NCBI GenBank assembly: GCA_003454605.1
Contig: DMKD01000088.1
Location: 1-16,895 of the forward strand
From: Spirochaeta sp.
GTDB taxonomy: Bacteria > Spirochaetota > Spirochaetia > UBA9216
Reading direction: 5' to 3'
DNA: 16,895 nucleotides
In this document: positions 1 through 6,446 of the stretch, one piece after another
Layout: each line of letters opens with the position of its first letter
How positions within the stretch are numbered: the first letter of the stretch is position 1
The notes under the pieces: generated by a model
Database searches by the model: none
Seen by the model: the letters and a program-made list of their open reading frames with translations, nothing else
Told to the model about the DNA's origin: nothing
Program-made: the position numbers and the translations under genes

Positions 1-1
1 T

Positions 2-367
2 GAGCTTGCATTCGAAACAATGACAGCCTCAGGTATAAAAGCAGAATCAGCATACTACGAATCACTGCATGAAACTCCCCTGATTGCCAACCTTATCAGC
101 CGAAAAAAGCTCTATGAAATGAATAAGGTAATATCAGATACTGCTGAATACGGATGTTACCTCTTTGCCAATGTATGTGCACCACTATTAGGCGATTTCA
201 TGAAAGACATCAAGACTGATGTTATCGGCAAGACCTACCTCGAAGGCGACAACAGCGTTGATAATGTTGAACTCATTAAGGTTAATGATGAGATTAGAAA
301 CCATCCGGTTGAAAAGATTGGCCGCACCCTTCGCGGTTACATGACTGCGATGAAGACTATTATCTAA
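2..367 (+). CDS. ilvC: Ketol-acid reductoisomerase, class II, C-terminal part (partial)
   Basis: This enzyme converts acetolactate or acetohydroxybutyrate to the dihydroxy acid in valine, leucine and isoleucine synthesis, using NADPH and Mg2+ in the cytoplasm. The reading frame is open from base 2, so only about 121 C-terminal residues are in the window and the gene starts upstream. The segment ESAYYESLHETPLIAN, followed by RKKLYEMNKVISDTAEYG and the ending LRGYMTAMK, matches the second knotted domain of the long E. coli-type (class II, about 490 residues) enzyme, not the short class I form. The first ATG visible in the frame is internal. A strong hairpin terminator follows the stop, so ilvC is the last gene of its transcript. 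The identification is secure. The N-terminal NADPH-binding domain cannot be checked. Confidence 0.95.
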   Translation, partial: ELAFETMTASGIKAESAYYESLHETPLIANLISRKKLYEMNKVISDTAEYGCYLFANVCAPLLGDFMKDIKTDVIGKTYLEGDNSVDNVELIKVNDEIRNHPVEKIGRTLRGYMTAMKTII

Positions 368-401
368 ACAACAGCTTTTATCTGTCGGTAGACAGTATTC
401 A

Positions 402-447
402 ATCCCCGAACGCAAGAGACCTCGGTCTCCCGCTTCGGGGATTTTTT
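402..447 (+). terminator. Intrinsic terminator after ilvC
   Basis: The outer arms ATCCCCGAA (402-410) and TTCGGGGAT (434-442) pair perfectly. An inner helix GAGACC/GGTCTC (416-421 and 424-429) stacks inside. Six Ts follow (442-447). The T run overlaps the stop codon of the convergent minus-strand GGDEF gene. Read on the minus strand the hairpin is not followed by a T run, so it mainly serves ilvC. Confidence 0.9.
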
Positions 448-1453
448 ATCCCTTGAAAAAGTTTCCACGCGAAATTTCCACGCGGTTTCGTCCATTTTTT
501 TTTGCTGAATACAAAGCGTTATCAGCCTTCTTTAAAACTTCCTGACTTTCAGCTCTGGCATGTCCCGGTTCGGCGAGCCCCACACTGACTGTAAGCCTCA
601 GAACATTGTCACCCTCATCATGCCCATAGCTATCGTTAAATTTCTTGAAATGATCAATATCAATCATTGCCAGTACATAGCGGCTGCTCAATCTGCGCAT
701 CTTTTCATCGAGTGCTCTGCGATTGTAAAGCCCCGTCAATTCATCAATGTAGGAGTTTTCCCAGTAAACCCGATAAAGAGAATGCAGCATAATAATTCCG
801 GCAAAAAGATAACAAGTTTCAACGAGAATACCGTCAAGAGAAAGCAGTTGAGGAAACATGAAAAGCAGTAATGCTGAGCTGATCGCAGCAGAAAAAGCTC
901 CGACACGCCTGTCTTTATACAAGAGCGGTGCAATCAAAGGGAGAAAAGCTGCTGCAAAACCGGACCAGGGGACTTCGGTATTACCGGCAGCAATATTTAA
1001 GAGCAAGACTGTCTCGATTTTATCAGGAACGAAAAAAAATAATAGCGGCAGCAAAATCACACCAACCTTTAATGGAATTATAGAGAGGTGCCCTATTCTC
1101 TTCGGTAACAAGAATATAACACTCAGGCTTGCTGCCGATGCAAACGGCAATATTCTGAAAAAATCATTCAGCAATTCAATCGATATACCGGTTCCGGATA
1201 AAATCTGACTAAGCGGAGTCGTCAGGGACATAAGCAGAAAGGATATTGTAATTATCGCGACTTCTGTCTGCGAAATCCTGAACGCAAGAAAGGCTGCAAT
1301 AACGAATAGGACAGGTACAGCAAAAAGGACCTTATTATAGGTAGAAGAAAAAGAATTATCCTCAGGCATAGAAGATATAAACAGTGAGGCCGCTAAAATC
1401 AGCATTATTGCCAATGCATAGAATGAAATATGTCGAAGATTGAATTTATTCAA
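446..1453 (-). CDS. Multi-pass membrane protein with a GGDEF domain lacking its catalytic core
   Basis: This 335-residue protein has about eight hydrophobic helices (roughly residues 9-27, 40-58, 65-80, 103-117, 128-142, 165-178, 186-203, 209-227). They are followed by the start of a GGDEF domain: DELTGLYNRR near 237-246 and DIDHFKKFNDSYGHDEGDNVL near 265-285. The chain then jumps directly to the domain's last strand and helix (TVSVGLAEPG near 288-297; KKADNALYSAKKNGRNRV near 308-325). The GG(D/E)EF loop and the I-site are missing. Aligned with the intact neighbour at 1505-2452, about 60 residues are absent, in frame. It starts with TTG, preceded by GGGAG at good spacing. It lies 51 bp downstream of the intact cyclase and is probably cotranscribed with it. 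It cannot be an active diguanylate cyclase. It is either a decaying gene or a membrane protein kept for its sensor part. Confidence 0.85.
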   Translation of the reverse strand: MNKFNLRHISFYALAIMLILAASLFISSMPEDNSFSSTYNKVLFAVPVLFVIAAFLAFRISQTEVAIITISFLLMSLTTPLSQILSGTGISIELLNDFFRILPFASAASLSVIFLLPKRIGHLSIIPLKVGVILLPLLFFFVPDKIETVLLLNIAAGNTEVPWSGFAAAFLPLIAPLLYKDRRVGAFSAAISSALLLFMFPQLLSLDGILVETCYLFAGIIMLHSLYRVYWENSYIDELTGLYNRRALDEKMRRLSSRYVLAMIDIDHFKKFNDSYGHDEGDNVLRLTVSVGLAEPGHARAESQEVLKKADNALYSAKKNGRNRVEISRGNFFKG

Positions 1454-1504
1454 GAAAGGCTCCCGCAGTTGATCCAGGGTGATGGATTATCGATTTATTC
1501 TCTA

Positions 1505-2452
1505 TTATTTAATCCTGTTTCTACCGGCTCGCTTCGCATGGTACAGGGCATCATCTGCATTCCTGATTACATCTGAAAGGCTGCTGCCCTCTTCATAGGT
1601 TCCGACACCGGCACTTACAGTGAATTTTATATTCTTGCCGTTAAAATCTATACTTAACTCTGATATCTTTTGATTAAAGCGAAGAGCTACACTCTTGGCG
1701 GTTTCATAATCAGTCTCGCTGAGCACCGCAATAAACTCTTCGCCTCCATAGCGGCCCCATATATCCGAGGTGCGCAATAATGAACCAATAAAAGCAGCAA
1801 AAGTTTTCAAAACTTCATCACCTGCCTGATGACCATAATTATCATTTACAGCCTTAAAGTAATCAAGATCAAAAATTATAAGGGAAAACGGCCGGCTGTA
1901 TCTCATCGAGCGATCGAATTCGGCCTGAGCTCTGTGAAGCATCGTCCTGCGATTAAGTATGCCTGTAAGAGAATCTATCTCGGCAAATTTTTTCAGTTGT
2001 TTATTCTTTTCAATTATCTCAAGCTGTTTCTCGATAAGACTTTTAAACCTCTCTACGAGATCTTCAAAACGCCCGCTGTAATTATTCTCTTTATCATCAA
2101 GAACACAAATTGTTCCGAATATTCTCCCGTCAGGCCAGTGCACTGGAAAGCCCAGATAGGAGATCATATTTGATGCTATCTCATGGCTATCCTTCCAGTC
2201 GTCGTCTTTTAATGCATTCGGGATCTTCAGCATATTATTTGTTTTTATTACCGATTCACAGTAAAGGCCGGAACCGTCCATTGCCTCGCTGTCACCGACC
2301 TCAAAAGGGTTATGCTCAGTCTGACTGGATACAAAAACTTCTAAAAATCCATCGTGCAGCCTCATTATTAAACCTGCGGGAACATCAATTATCTGAGCCA
2401 TTAAATCAATTGTACCCTGCCAATCATCGGCAAGTTTATCAAGTTCTTCCAT
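1505..2452 (-). CDS. GAF-GGDEF diguanylate cyclase
   Basis: Predicted to make cyclic di-GMP from two GTP in the cytoplasm. Residues about 10-140 look like a GAF sensor domain (SYLGFPVHWPDGRIFGTICVLD is typical), then a helical linker (about 140-158), then a GGDEF domain (about 159-315). Visible motifs are DSLTGILNRR (160-169), FDLDYFKAVNDNYGHQAGDEVL (194-215), the active-site GGEEF (236-240) and FTVSAGVG (277-284). An allosteric inhibition site RTSD (227-230) lies exactly five residues before GGEEF, so product inhibition is expected. There are no membrane helices or signal peptide. The ATG is preceded by a GAGGCGG Shine-Dalgarno. It heads a likely two-gene unit with the gutted GGDEF membrane gene downstream. 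The GAF ligand is unknown. Confidence 0.93.
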   Translation of the reverse strand: MEELDKLADDWQGTIDLMAQIIDVPAGLIMRLHDGFLEVFVSSQTEHNPFEVGDSEAMDGSGLYCESVIKTNNMLKIPNALKDDDWKDSHEIASNMISYLGFPVHWPDGRIFGTICVLDDKENNYSGRFEDLVERFKSLIEKQLEIIEKNKQLKKFAEIDSLTGILNRRTMLHRAQAEFDRSMRYSRPFSLIIFDLDYFKAVNDNYGHQAGDEVLKTFAAFIGSLLRTSDIWGRYGGEEFIAVLSETDYETAKSVALRFNQKISELSIDFNGKNIKFTVSAGVGTYEEGSSLSDVIRNADDALYHAKRAGRNRIK

Positions 2453-2470
2453 TATTAATCCGCCTCATTA

Positions 2471-2499
2471 AGTTTATTCATAGAATGAGAAAAAGTAAA
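2471..2499 (-). promoter_or_regulatory. Candidate promoter of the GAF-GGDEF gene
   Basis: On the minus strand a TTTACT -35 (2494-2499) and a TAAACT -10 (2471-2476) are separated by 17 bp. This places the start site about 10-15 bases before the GAGGCGG ribosome-binding site. Neither box is consensus, so this is a weak prediction. Confidence 0.35.
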
Positions 2500-2553
2500 T
2501 AAAATTTTAAAATACTAAGCTATGGCAGATAGTGGCCCTTTCACATAGCCGTC

Positions 2554-2801
2554 TTAAGTATCTGTCCTGACTATTTCCCGCTCAGAAATAATCTTATCCC
2601 GATATATCAGGTCTTCCCGCTCCTTAAAACCTAAAACATTCCAAAAACTATTTCCAACACTATTATTCTTGAAAACAACAAATCCTACTTTATGAATACC
2701 TTCCTTACGAAGTCCATCTATAGCGGATTCAACTGTATTCAGCCCCATGCCTGGCTTCTTAACCATAGATCATAAACTTCCTGATAATCTTCGATTTTCA
2801 T
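2554..2801 (-). pseudogene. GNAT acetyltransferase remnant (frameshift plus internal deletion)
   Basis: Family members of about 140-150 residues begin near MKI..DYQEVYDLW and end near KVGFVVFKNNSVGNSFWNVLGF. Here the original start is at 2801 (ATG, preceded by GAGGAG at ideal spacing). It reads MKIEDYQEVYDLWLRS, then continues out of frame to a stop. The correct continuation (KPGMGLNTVE) lies in the next frame, as if one base was lost in a short C run near 2750. After NTVE the sequence jumps to SAIDGLRKEGIHKVGF, so the central acetyl-CoA-binding part, including the usual R/Q-x-x-G-x-G/A loop (roughly 60-70 residues), is gone. The C-terminal frame alone stays open for 70 codons from 2766, but it would not make a functional acetyltransferase. 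The family match is from memory. Confidence 0.82.
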
Positions 2802-3231
2802 TTACTCCTCATAGTGAAGATGTGATTTTCACAATTCTTCTAAGCAACTCAAGCTGATCTTATAATTTCTCCAACATTTTCCCTAAAATATTATAGGGAA
2901 TAGTATGAATTATTGTCATTAGAAAACGCGGGATCCGATTTTTTTCTTGCACAACCAAACAATCAATAGTATCATGTTGATAAGTTGGAATAAGTCCACA
3001 AATCGGCCGTCCCGAAGGCATTCATGTCTAAACCGGGGGTTTATGGAGGTGAGAACTCACATTAATAACTCATTAGTATGTATCAATGCTTAGCTGTTGA
3101 TTCATTGCGGAGTTGTTTTGGCAGTTTCACCCTAAACACAACAAAGCTTATATTGTCAAAATCACTTCGAAAAAACTCATTAATACCCTATGTAATAGCG
3201 GTAAATACCAACTTAATTCAGGAAGGATACA
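2802..3231. other. Intergenic stretch of about 430 bp, no gene recognised
   Basis: This lies between the GNAT remnant and the oxidoreductase, which are transcribed divergently. It holds a 7-bp hairpin (TTCCCTA 2879-2885 with TAGGGAA 2894-2900) overlapping a TATAAT box. Another small near-palindrome, GTGAGAACTCAC, is at 3049-3060. An imperfect hairpin spans roughly 3112-3146. The stretch around 2995-3060 is more GC-rich than its surroundings. I recognise no riboswitch, RNA gene or coding remnant. The region near 3220 supplies an AGGAAGGA ribosome-binding site for the next gene. Confidence 0.5.
2890..2919 (-). promoter_or_regulatory. Candidate promoter of the GNAT pseudogene
   Basis: On the minus strand a perfect TATAAT -10 (2890-2895) lies 18 bp from an ATGACA -35-like box (2914-2919). 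It points toward the GNAT remnant about 90 bp away. The -10 is embedded in a hairpin (2879-2900). Confidence 0.4.
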
Positions 3232-4461
3232 ATGAAACGAGTAATGATAATGGGAACCGGCGCTCAGGGAAGCGCCGTGGCAAAACTCCTCGATAAAGAA
3301 CCTAATGTAGCTGAAATAATATGCGCTGATTATGATCTAAAAGCAGCTGAGGATCTTGGAAAAAGTCTTTCAAAGGCAAAGGCCGTTCAGGTAAATGCAA
3401 AAGATGTCAATGACATCATAAAGGCAGGTGAAGGCGTTGACATAATAGTAAACGGCCTGCCCATCAGTTTTAATATGACTGTAATGGATGCAGCGATTAA
3501 ACTGAAGGCTCACTACCAGGATCTCTGTATGACCGAGATAGAGGGTAAAGACTCAGTTGAATCAACCAAGTTCATGTTCTCAGAGATGAATAAACGCTTC
3601 AGTGACGCTGGAGTTCTTGCGCTTACAAATACCGGTTCAGCTCCCGGGCTTATAAATGTTCTGGTACGTGAGTTAACAGAAAAGTTTGATACAGTCGACG
3701 ACATTGAGATGAATGTCTACGAAGGCGTATGGTCAAACAAATTTGTACCATTCTGGTGGTCACCCGATGTAGCCTTCGCCGACATGTCAGAAATCCCTAC
3801 CCGATTCGAAAATGGAAAACATGTTAAGACTACGCAGTTTGCCAATCCGGTAATGATGAACTTTCCGGGGGTTGACGGTAAGATCCGTATGGTTGATCAC
3901 AACCATGAAGAGCCTGTAACAATGGGATTAAACGCAGATAAATATCTCAAGAATGCAAAAAACATTTTATTCCGCTATGGAGGACCTCACATCGAACTTT
4001 CCGAAGCCCTGTGGAATATGGGATTTCTTTCCCACGAAAAACGGATAAGCGCTGACGGAGCCGAATATGTGCCCTTTGATCTGGTTATCGAACATGCACC
4101 GCCGGCACCTAAATACAAGGACGAAATTAAAGAGATTATCGAGGATGGATTGGTTACTGAAGAGGGAGCATTTCAGGTGCTTGTTACCGGCACAAAAGAC
4201 GGTAAACCCTTAAAGATTACATCCTATGTAAATACCCCAGGCCTTATTGAAGCCTTTGAGAAATCAGGCATCAGTCATGAAGCATATCTTACAGGACAGT
4301 CGGCGTTTATCTTTACAAAGATGATGGTCGATGATGCGGTCTCACAAACAGGCTTGATATCACCCGAGGTACTCGATGCAGGTGCAAGAAAGTTCTTTTT
4401 TGACGAAGCCGCAAAACTTGAAATCACTTTTGATGAGATAATTGAGAATACAATAAATTAA
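3232..4461 (+). CDS. Saccharopine dehydrogenase-family NAD(P)-dependent oxidoreductase
   Basis: This 409-residue cytoplasmic enzyme has an N-terminal Rossmann fold. The dinucleotide-binding loop GTGAQG is at 8-13, and an acidic residue ending strand 2 (ICADYD, D33) is present. A middle segment, TNTGSAPGLINVLVRELT (about 135-152), is characteristic of saccharopine dehydrogenase/reductase and carboxynorspermidine-synthase-like proteins. Length is typical for the family. The ATG follows AGGAAGGA at good spacing. It is monocistronic, with a terminator directly behind the stop. No lysine-degradation or polyamine gene is nearby, so the substrate cannot be assigned: a lysine/saccharopine-type reaction and carboxynorspermidine synthesis are both open. 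The family call is firm and the specific reaction is not. Confidence 0.85.
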   Translation: MKRVMIMGTGAQGSAVAKLLDKEPNVAEIICADYDLKAAEDLGKSLSKAKAVQVNAKDVNDIIKAGEGVDIIVNGLPISFNMTVMDAAIKLKAHYQDLCMTEIEGKDSVESTKFMFSEMNKRFSDAGVLALTNTGSAPGLINVLVRELTEKFDTVDDIEMNVYEGVWSNKFVPFWWSPDVAFADMSEIPTRFENGKHVKTTQFANPVMMNFPGVDGKIRMVDHNHEEPVTMGLNADKYLKNAKNILFRYGGPHIELSEALWNMGFLSHEKRISADGAEYVPFDLVIEHAPPAPKYKDEIKEIIEDGLVTEEGAFQVLVTGTKDGKPLKITSYVNTPGLIEAFEKSGISHEAYLTGQSAFIFTKMMVDDAVSQTGLISPEVLDAGARKFFFDEAAKLEITFDEIIENTIN

Positions 4462-4463
4462 AT

Positions 4464-4510
4464 AAAAAAGAGGATGTCCTGATAATTGAAGCAGGGCATC
4501 CTCAAACTTT
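4464..4510. terminator. Bidirectional intrinsic terminator
   Basis: A 12-bp stem (GAGGATGTCCTG at 4470-4481 with CAGGGCATCCTC at 4492-4503, one T-G wobble) encloses a 10-base loop. On the minus strand it is followed by a long T-rich run (complement of AAATAAAAAA), ideal for ending the cupin operon. On the plus strand the tail AAACTTTT is weaker but plausible for the oxidoreductase gene. Confidence 0.9.
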
Positions 4511-4511
4511 T

Positions 4512-4859
4512 CTACCGGCTCTTCGGGTCCAGCAGTTTTACATAATCCTCACGAGGAGATGAGAACACTTCAAGTACAACAGAATCTTCAAGTATCTCTG
4601 CCATATGCTCAACACCCTTTTCTATACACCAGCTGTCACCGGGCTTCATATCATAGGCTGTTCCGCCGATAGTCAGAATTATTCGCCCTTCAAGAAGATA
4701 ACCTGTCTGCTCATAATCGGGATGATTATGTGAAGGAAGCTTGTGATCCTTTTTCATTGAGAATTTACTCATCAATGTGTCTTTTCCATATACCGTGGTC
4801 TTGATTTCAACACCGTCGATCACTGATCTGTAGTTAGCATTATTGTGTTCATTAACCAT
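4512..4859 (-). CDS. Small single-domain cupin protein
   Basis: This 115-residue protein is essentially one cupin barrel. Metal-binding residues of motif 1 are visible as HNHPDYEQ (H44, H46, E50). Motif 2 is PGDSWCIEKGVEH (73-85, H85). The GTAYDMKPGDSWCIEKG stretch resembles cupins that sit in small-molecule binding or dioxygenase-like roles, but no substrate can be assigned. There is no signal peptide. It is the last gene of a three-gene minus-strand unit, 10 bp after the DsrE-like gene, with only a weak AGGGAT ribosome-binding site, and it ends at a strong terminator. Confidence 0.85.
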   Translation of the reverse strand: MVNEHNNANYRSVIDGVEIKTTVYGKDTLMSKFSMKKDHKLPSHNHPDYEQTGYLLEGRIILTIGGTAYDMKPGDSWCIEKGVEHMAEILEDSVVLEVFSSPREDYVKLLDPKSR

Positions 4860-4869
4860 ATTACTATCC

Positions 4870-5208
4870 CTAAACAGTAAGCAGCGTGTTTCCGGATTTC
4901 AAGATCTTAGTGAGCGGTTCACCCCAGTAGATTACTTCAACACCTAACTCTTCCAGATTTTCCGCTACCCCAAGCTGCTCGGCACACGATCTGCATGCAG
5001 AGAATTTTACACCTGTCGCTATCATTTCACGTATCCTAAGCCGTATTTTACTATCATTGGCCGCCAGCTCTGCAGTTGCGCCCCAAATTACTATTGTAAC
5101 CGATTCCCACCAGCCCTTCCTGAGAGCATTGCCGCCGTACATAAATACCATCTTCTCAGCGGTAATAGAATTATCATTTGTCCATAGAATTGTTAAGTCT
5201 TTTGTCAT
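4870..5208 (-). CDS. DsrE-like protein with a CxxC motif
   Basis: This 112-residue cytoplasmic protein matches the DsrE/DsrF-like fold: an N-terminal strand (LTILWTND, 5-12), the helix TAEKMVFMYGGNALRKGWW (16-34), the strand VTIVIWGATAELAA (37-50), then GVKFSACRSCAEQLGV (66-81) and the strand VEVIYWG (90-96). C72 and C75 form a CxxC at the position where sulfur-relay relatives carry their active cysteine, so a redox or persulfide-handling role is possible. The start is separated from the stop of the PAP2 gene by one base and is preceded by GAGGG, indicating coupled translation. No dsr, tus or other sulfur-oxidation genes are in the window, so the function is open. Confidence 0.82.
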   Translation of the reverse strand: MTKDLTILWTNDNSITAEKMVFMYGGNALRKGWWESVTIVIWGATAELAANDSKIRLRIREMIATGVKFSACRSCAEQLGVAENLEELGVEVIYWGEPLTKILKSGNTLLTV

Positions 5209-5209
5209 T

Positions 5210-6112
5210 TTATACCCTCGATTCTCTATTAAATAATTTCATTCCAATTCCGGCAGCCGGCCAGAGAAAGGTTACCCATAATCCGACAATCAGATATCTG
5301 AAAAAATCAGCAATATAATGTTCGGGGAGAATCATTTTTACTCCGGTCATTACAGCTACAGTTATCGCAAGGCCCAATAAATAGCGGAAGACCTTTCTTA
5401 GCCGCCCGGCATCGGTAGCTGAAAAATCAAAATATCTTCTCTCGAGAAAAAAACCGTATACAGCCCCGGATGATATCCCTGATATTTTGAAGAAGTGATC
5501 AACCTTCATACTCCCCTTGAGATAAACCAGATCTACTATCAGCAAAATTATAGTAAGCAGGATAAAAACAGCCTGTATTCGGAAAAAAATTATTCGAAGC
5601 TTTGCATGATCATCATAATATTTATCTGTGATTGTACAGAAGATATATGCAATTATTACACCCAGAATGAGTCCACCGATTACATCAATCGGCCAGTGAA
5701 CACCAAGATAGATACGGCTTACACCGATGAGCAGAATAATCAGAATTGCAATAATCGTGAACCATCGCTTACGGATAATCTGGGAAAGGGTGATAAAAAA
5801 TGTCGTAGATCCCTGCGTGTGACCGCTGGGGAACGAATACCCTATTGCTGTCTCCACCCTTTTGCCGCTGATATAATCTAGTTTTTCAAAAGGTCGCGGG
5901 GTGTGAAAGACTAACTTAAGAACCGCATTCAGCAGAGATGAATAGAGAAAGGCCGTCGCAAGCTTGAAACCTTCCCGTTTTGAGATATTCCAGTAAATAA
6001 ATGCTATTACAACAATGAAGAAATACTGCTCTCCAAGCATAGTTATTAATTCAGCAAGCCTGTCCAGTTGCGGTGTGGCAATGTCCTTGAAAAATAAAAG
6101 AAGTTCCTGCAT
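5210..6112 (-). CDS. PAP2-family membrane phosphatase
   Basis: This 300-residue integral membrane protein has the three phosphatase motifs of the PAP2 superfamily: K66-x6-R73-P74 (KLVFHTPRP), P95-S-G-H98 and S132-R-x5-H139-x3-D143 (SRIYLGVHWPID). H98 and H139 are the expected catalytic histidines. Several hydrophobic helices flank the motifs, and an unusual extra C-terminal half (about 170-300) adds further membrane spans. The likely substrate is a lipid phosphate such as undecaprenyl pyrophosphate or phosphatidate, acting at the outer face of the inner membrane; which one cannot be told. It is the first gene of a unit with the DsrE-like and cupin genes. No clear Shine-Dalgarno precedes the ATG, while a promoter-like element lies immediately upstream, so a leaderless mRNA is possible. 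Confidence 0.92.
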   Translation of the reverse strand: MQELLLFFKDIATPQLDRLAELITMLGEQYFFIVVIAFIYWNISKREGFKLATAFLYSSLLNAVLKLVFHTPRPFEKLDYISGKRVETAIGYSFPSGHTQGSTTFFITLSQIIRKRWFTIIAILIILLIGVSRIYLGVHWPIDVIGGLILGVIIAYIFCTITDKYYDDHAKLRIIFFRIQAVFILLTIILLIVDLVYLKGSMKVDHFFKISGISSGAVYGFFLERRYFDFSATDAGRLRKVFRYLLGLAITVAVMTGVKMILPEHYIADFFRYLIVGLWVTFLWPAAGIGMKLFNRESRV

Positions 6113-6118
6113 TCTTAA

Positions 6119-6147
6119 ACTATGCGGCCTGAGATCTTTTTTGTCAA
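6119..6147 (-). promoter_or_regulatory. Candidate leaderless promoter of the PAP2 operon
   Basis: On the minus strand a consensus TTGACA -35 (6142-6147), a 17-bp spacer and a CATAGT -10 (6119-6124) lie with only 6 bases between the -10 and the ATG. Transcription would then begin at or next to the A of the start codon. This fits the absence of a Shine-Dalgarno. A competing promoter lies just upstream. Confidence 0.45.
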
Positions 6148-6148
6148 T

Positions 6149-6177
6149 TATTTAATTCAGATGACAGCAATTCTCAA
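6149..6177 (-). promoter_or_regulatory. Alternative upstream promoter of the PAP2 operon
   Basis: On the minus strand TTGAGA (6172-6177) and TAAATA (6149-6154) are separated by 17 bp. This would give a 5' leader of about 30 bases without an obvious Shine-Dalgarno. Confidence 0.4.
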
Positions 6178-6205
6178 TTTAGCAGTAGTTGTTTCTAAAT
6201 CTTTC

Positions 6206-6280
6206 GCTTGCATCCTCCAACACCGCTCAAAAATGGTCGGCAGACCTCAAAATTTTTTAACGGCACCGAAACCTGCAAGC
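6206..6280. repeat. Inverted-repeat element with nested hairpin
   Basis: Perfect 7-bp arms GCTTGCA (6206-6212) and TGCAAGC (6274-6280) bracket 61 bases. The middle holds a hairpin: AAAAAT (6229-6234) and GGTC (6235-6238) pair with GACC (6243-6246) and ATTTTT (6252-6257), with a GGCA loop and a 5-base bulge. The layout is similar on both strands. It could be an RNA structure, a recombination site or a degraded repeat. No second copy is seen in this window. Confidence 0.4.
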
Positions 6281-6446
6281 AACACCTCATAAAACTACTA
6301 AATGGAGAGTTATTGACATATCTGAAGCATTATTTAAGTTATTTCTAAGATGCAATGACACTAAAATAAAAATTCAGGGATTTGTTTGATTTTGAAAACG
6401 CTTCCGAAGGTTAAATCTTGAATTGCTGATCAGATGGTTTATTAAA

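Larger units (their letters stand above)
6113..6446. other. Intergenic stretch of about 330 bp, no gene recognised
   Basis: The left end carries the PAP2 promoter candidates, and 6206-6280 carries a structured inverted repeat. The part from about 6290 to 6446 is AT-rich and shows no coding remnant, hairpin or known RNA that I recognise. It lies directly downstream of the decayed methyltransferase, so it may be eroded former sequence. Confidence 0.5.

Noticed and set aside
2930..2957. Possible terminator CGGGATCCG followed by a T run
   Set aside because: The stem would be only 3 bp with a 3-base loop, too weak for intrinsic termination, and no gene ends just before it.
2995..3231. Lysine or other riboswitch before the saccharopine-dehydrogenase-family gene
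   Set aside because: I could not match any conserved riboswitch core. Only short, imperfect stems are present.
3078..3296. 72-codon open frame upstream of and overlapping the oxidoreductase start
   Set aside because: No ribosome-binding site and no recognisable motif. It overlaps the well-supported start at 3232 in another frame.
5495..5881. 128-codon plus-strand open frame within the PAP2 gene
   Set aside because: It is antisense to the conserved PAP2 motifs and has low-complexity composition typical of shadow frames.
6206..6280. Integron attC site, suggesting that the decayed GNAT and methyltransferase genes are former cassettes
   Set aside because: The arms do not carry the expected AAC/GTT core ends, no integrase is present, and no second similar site was found in the window.
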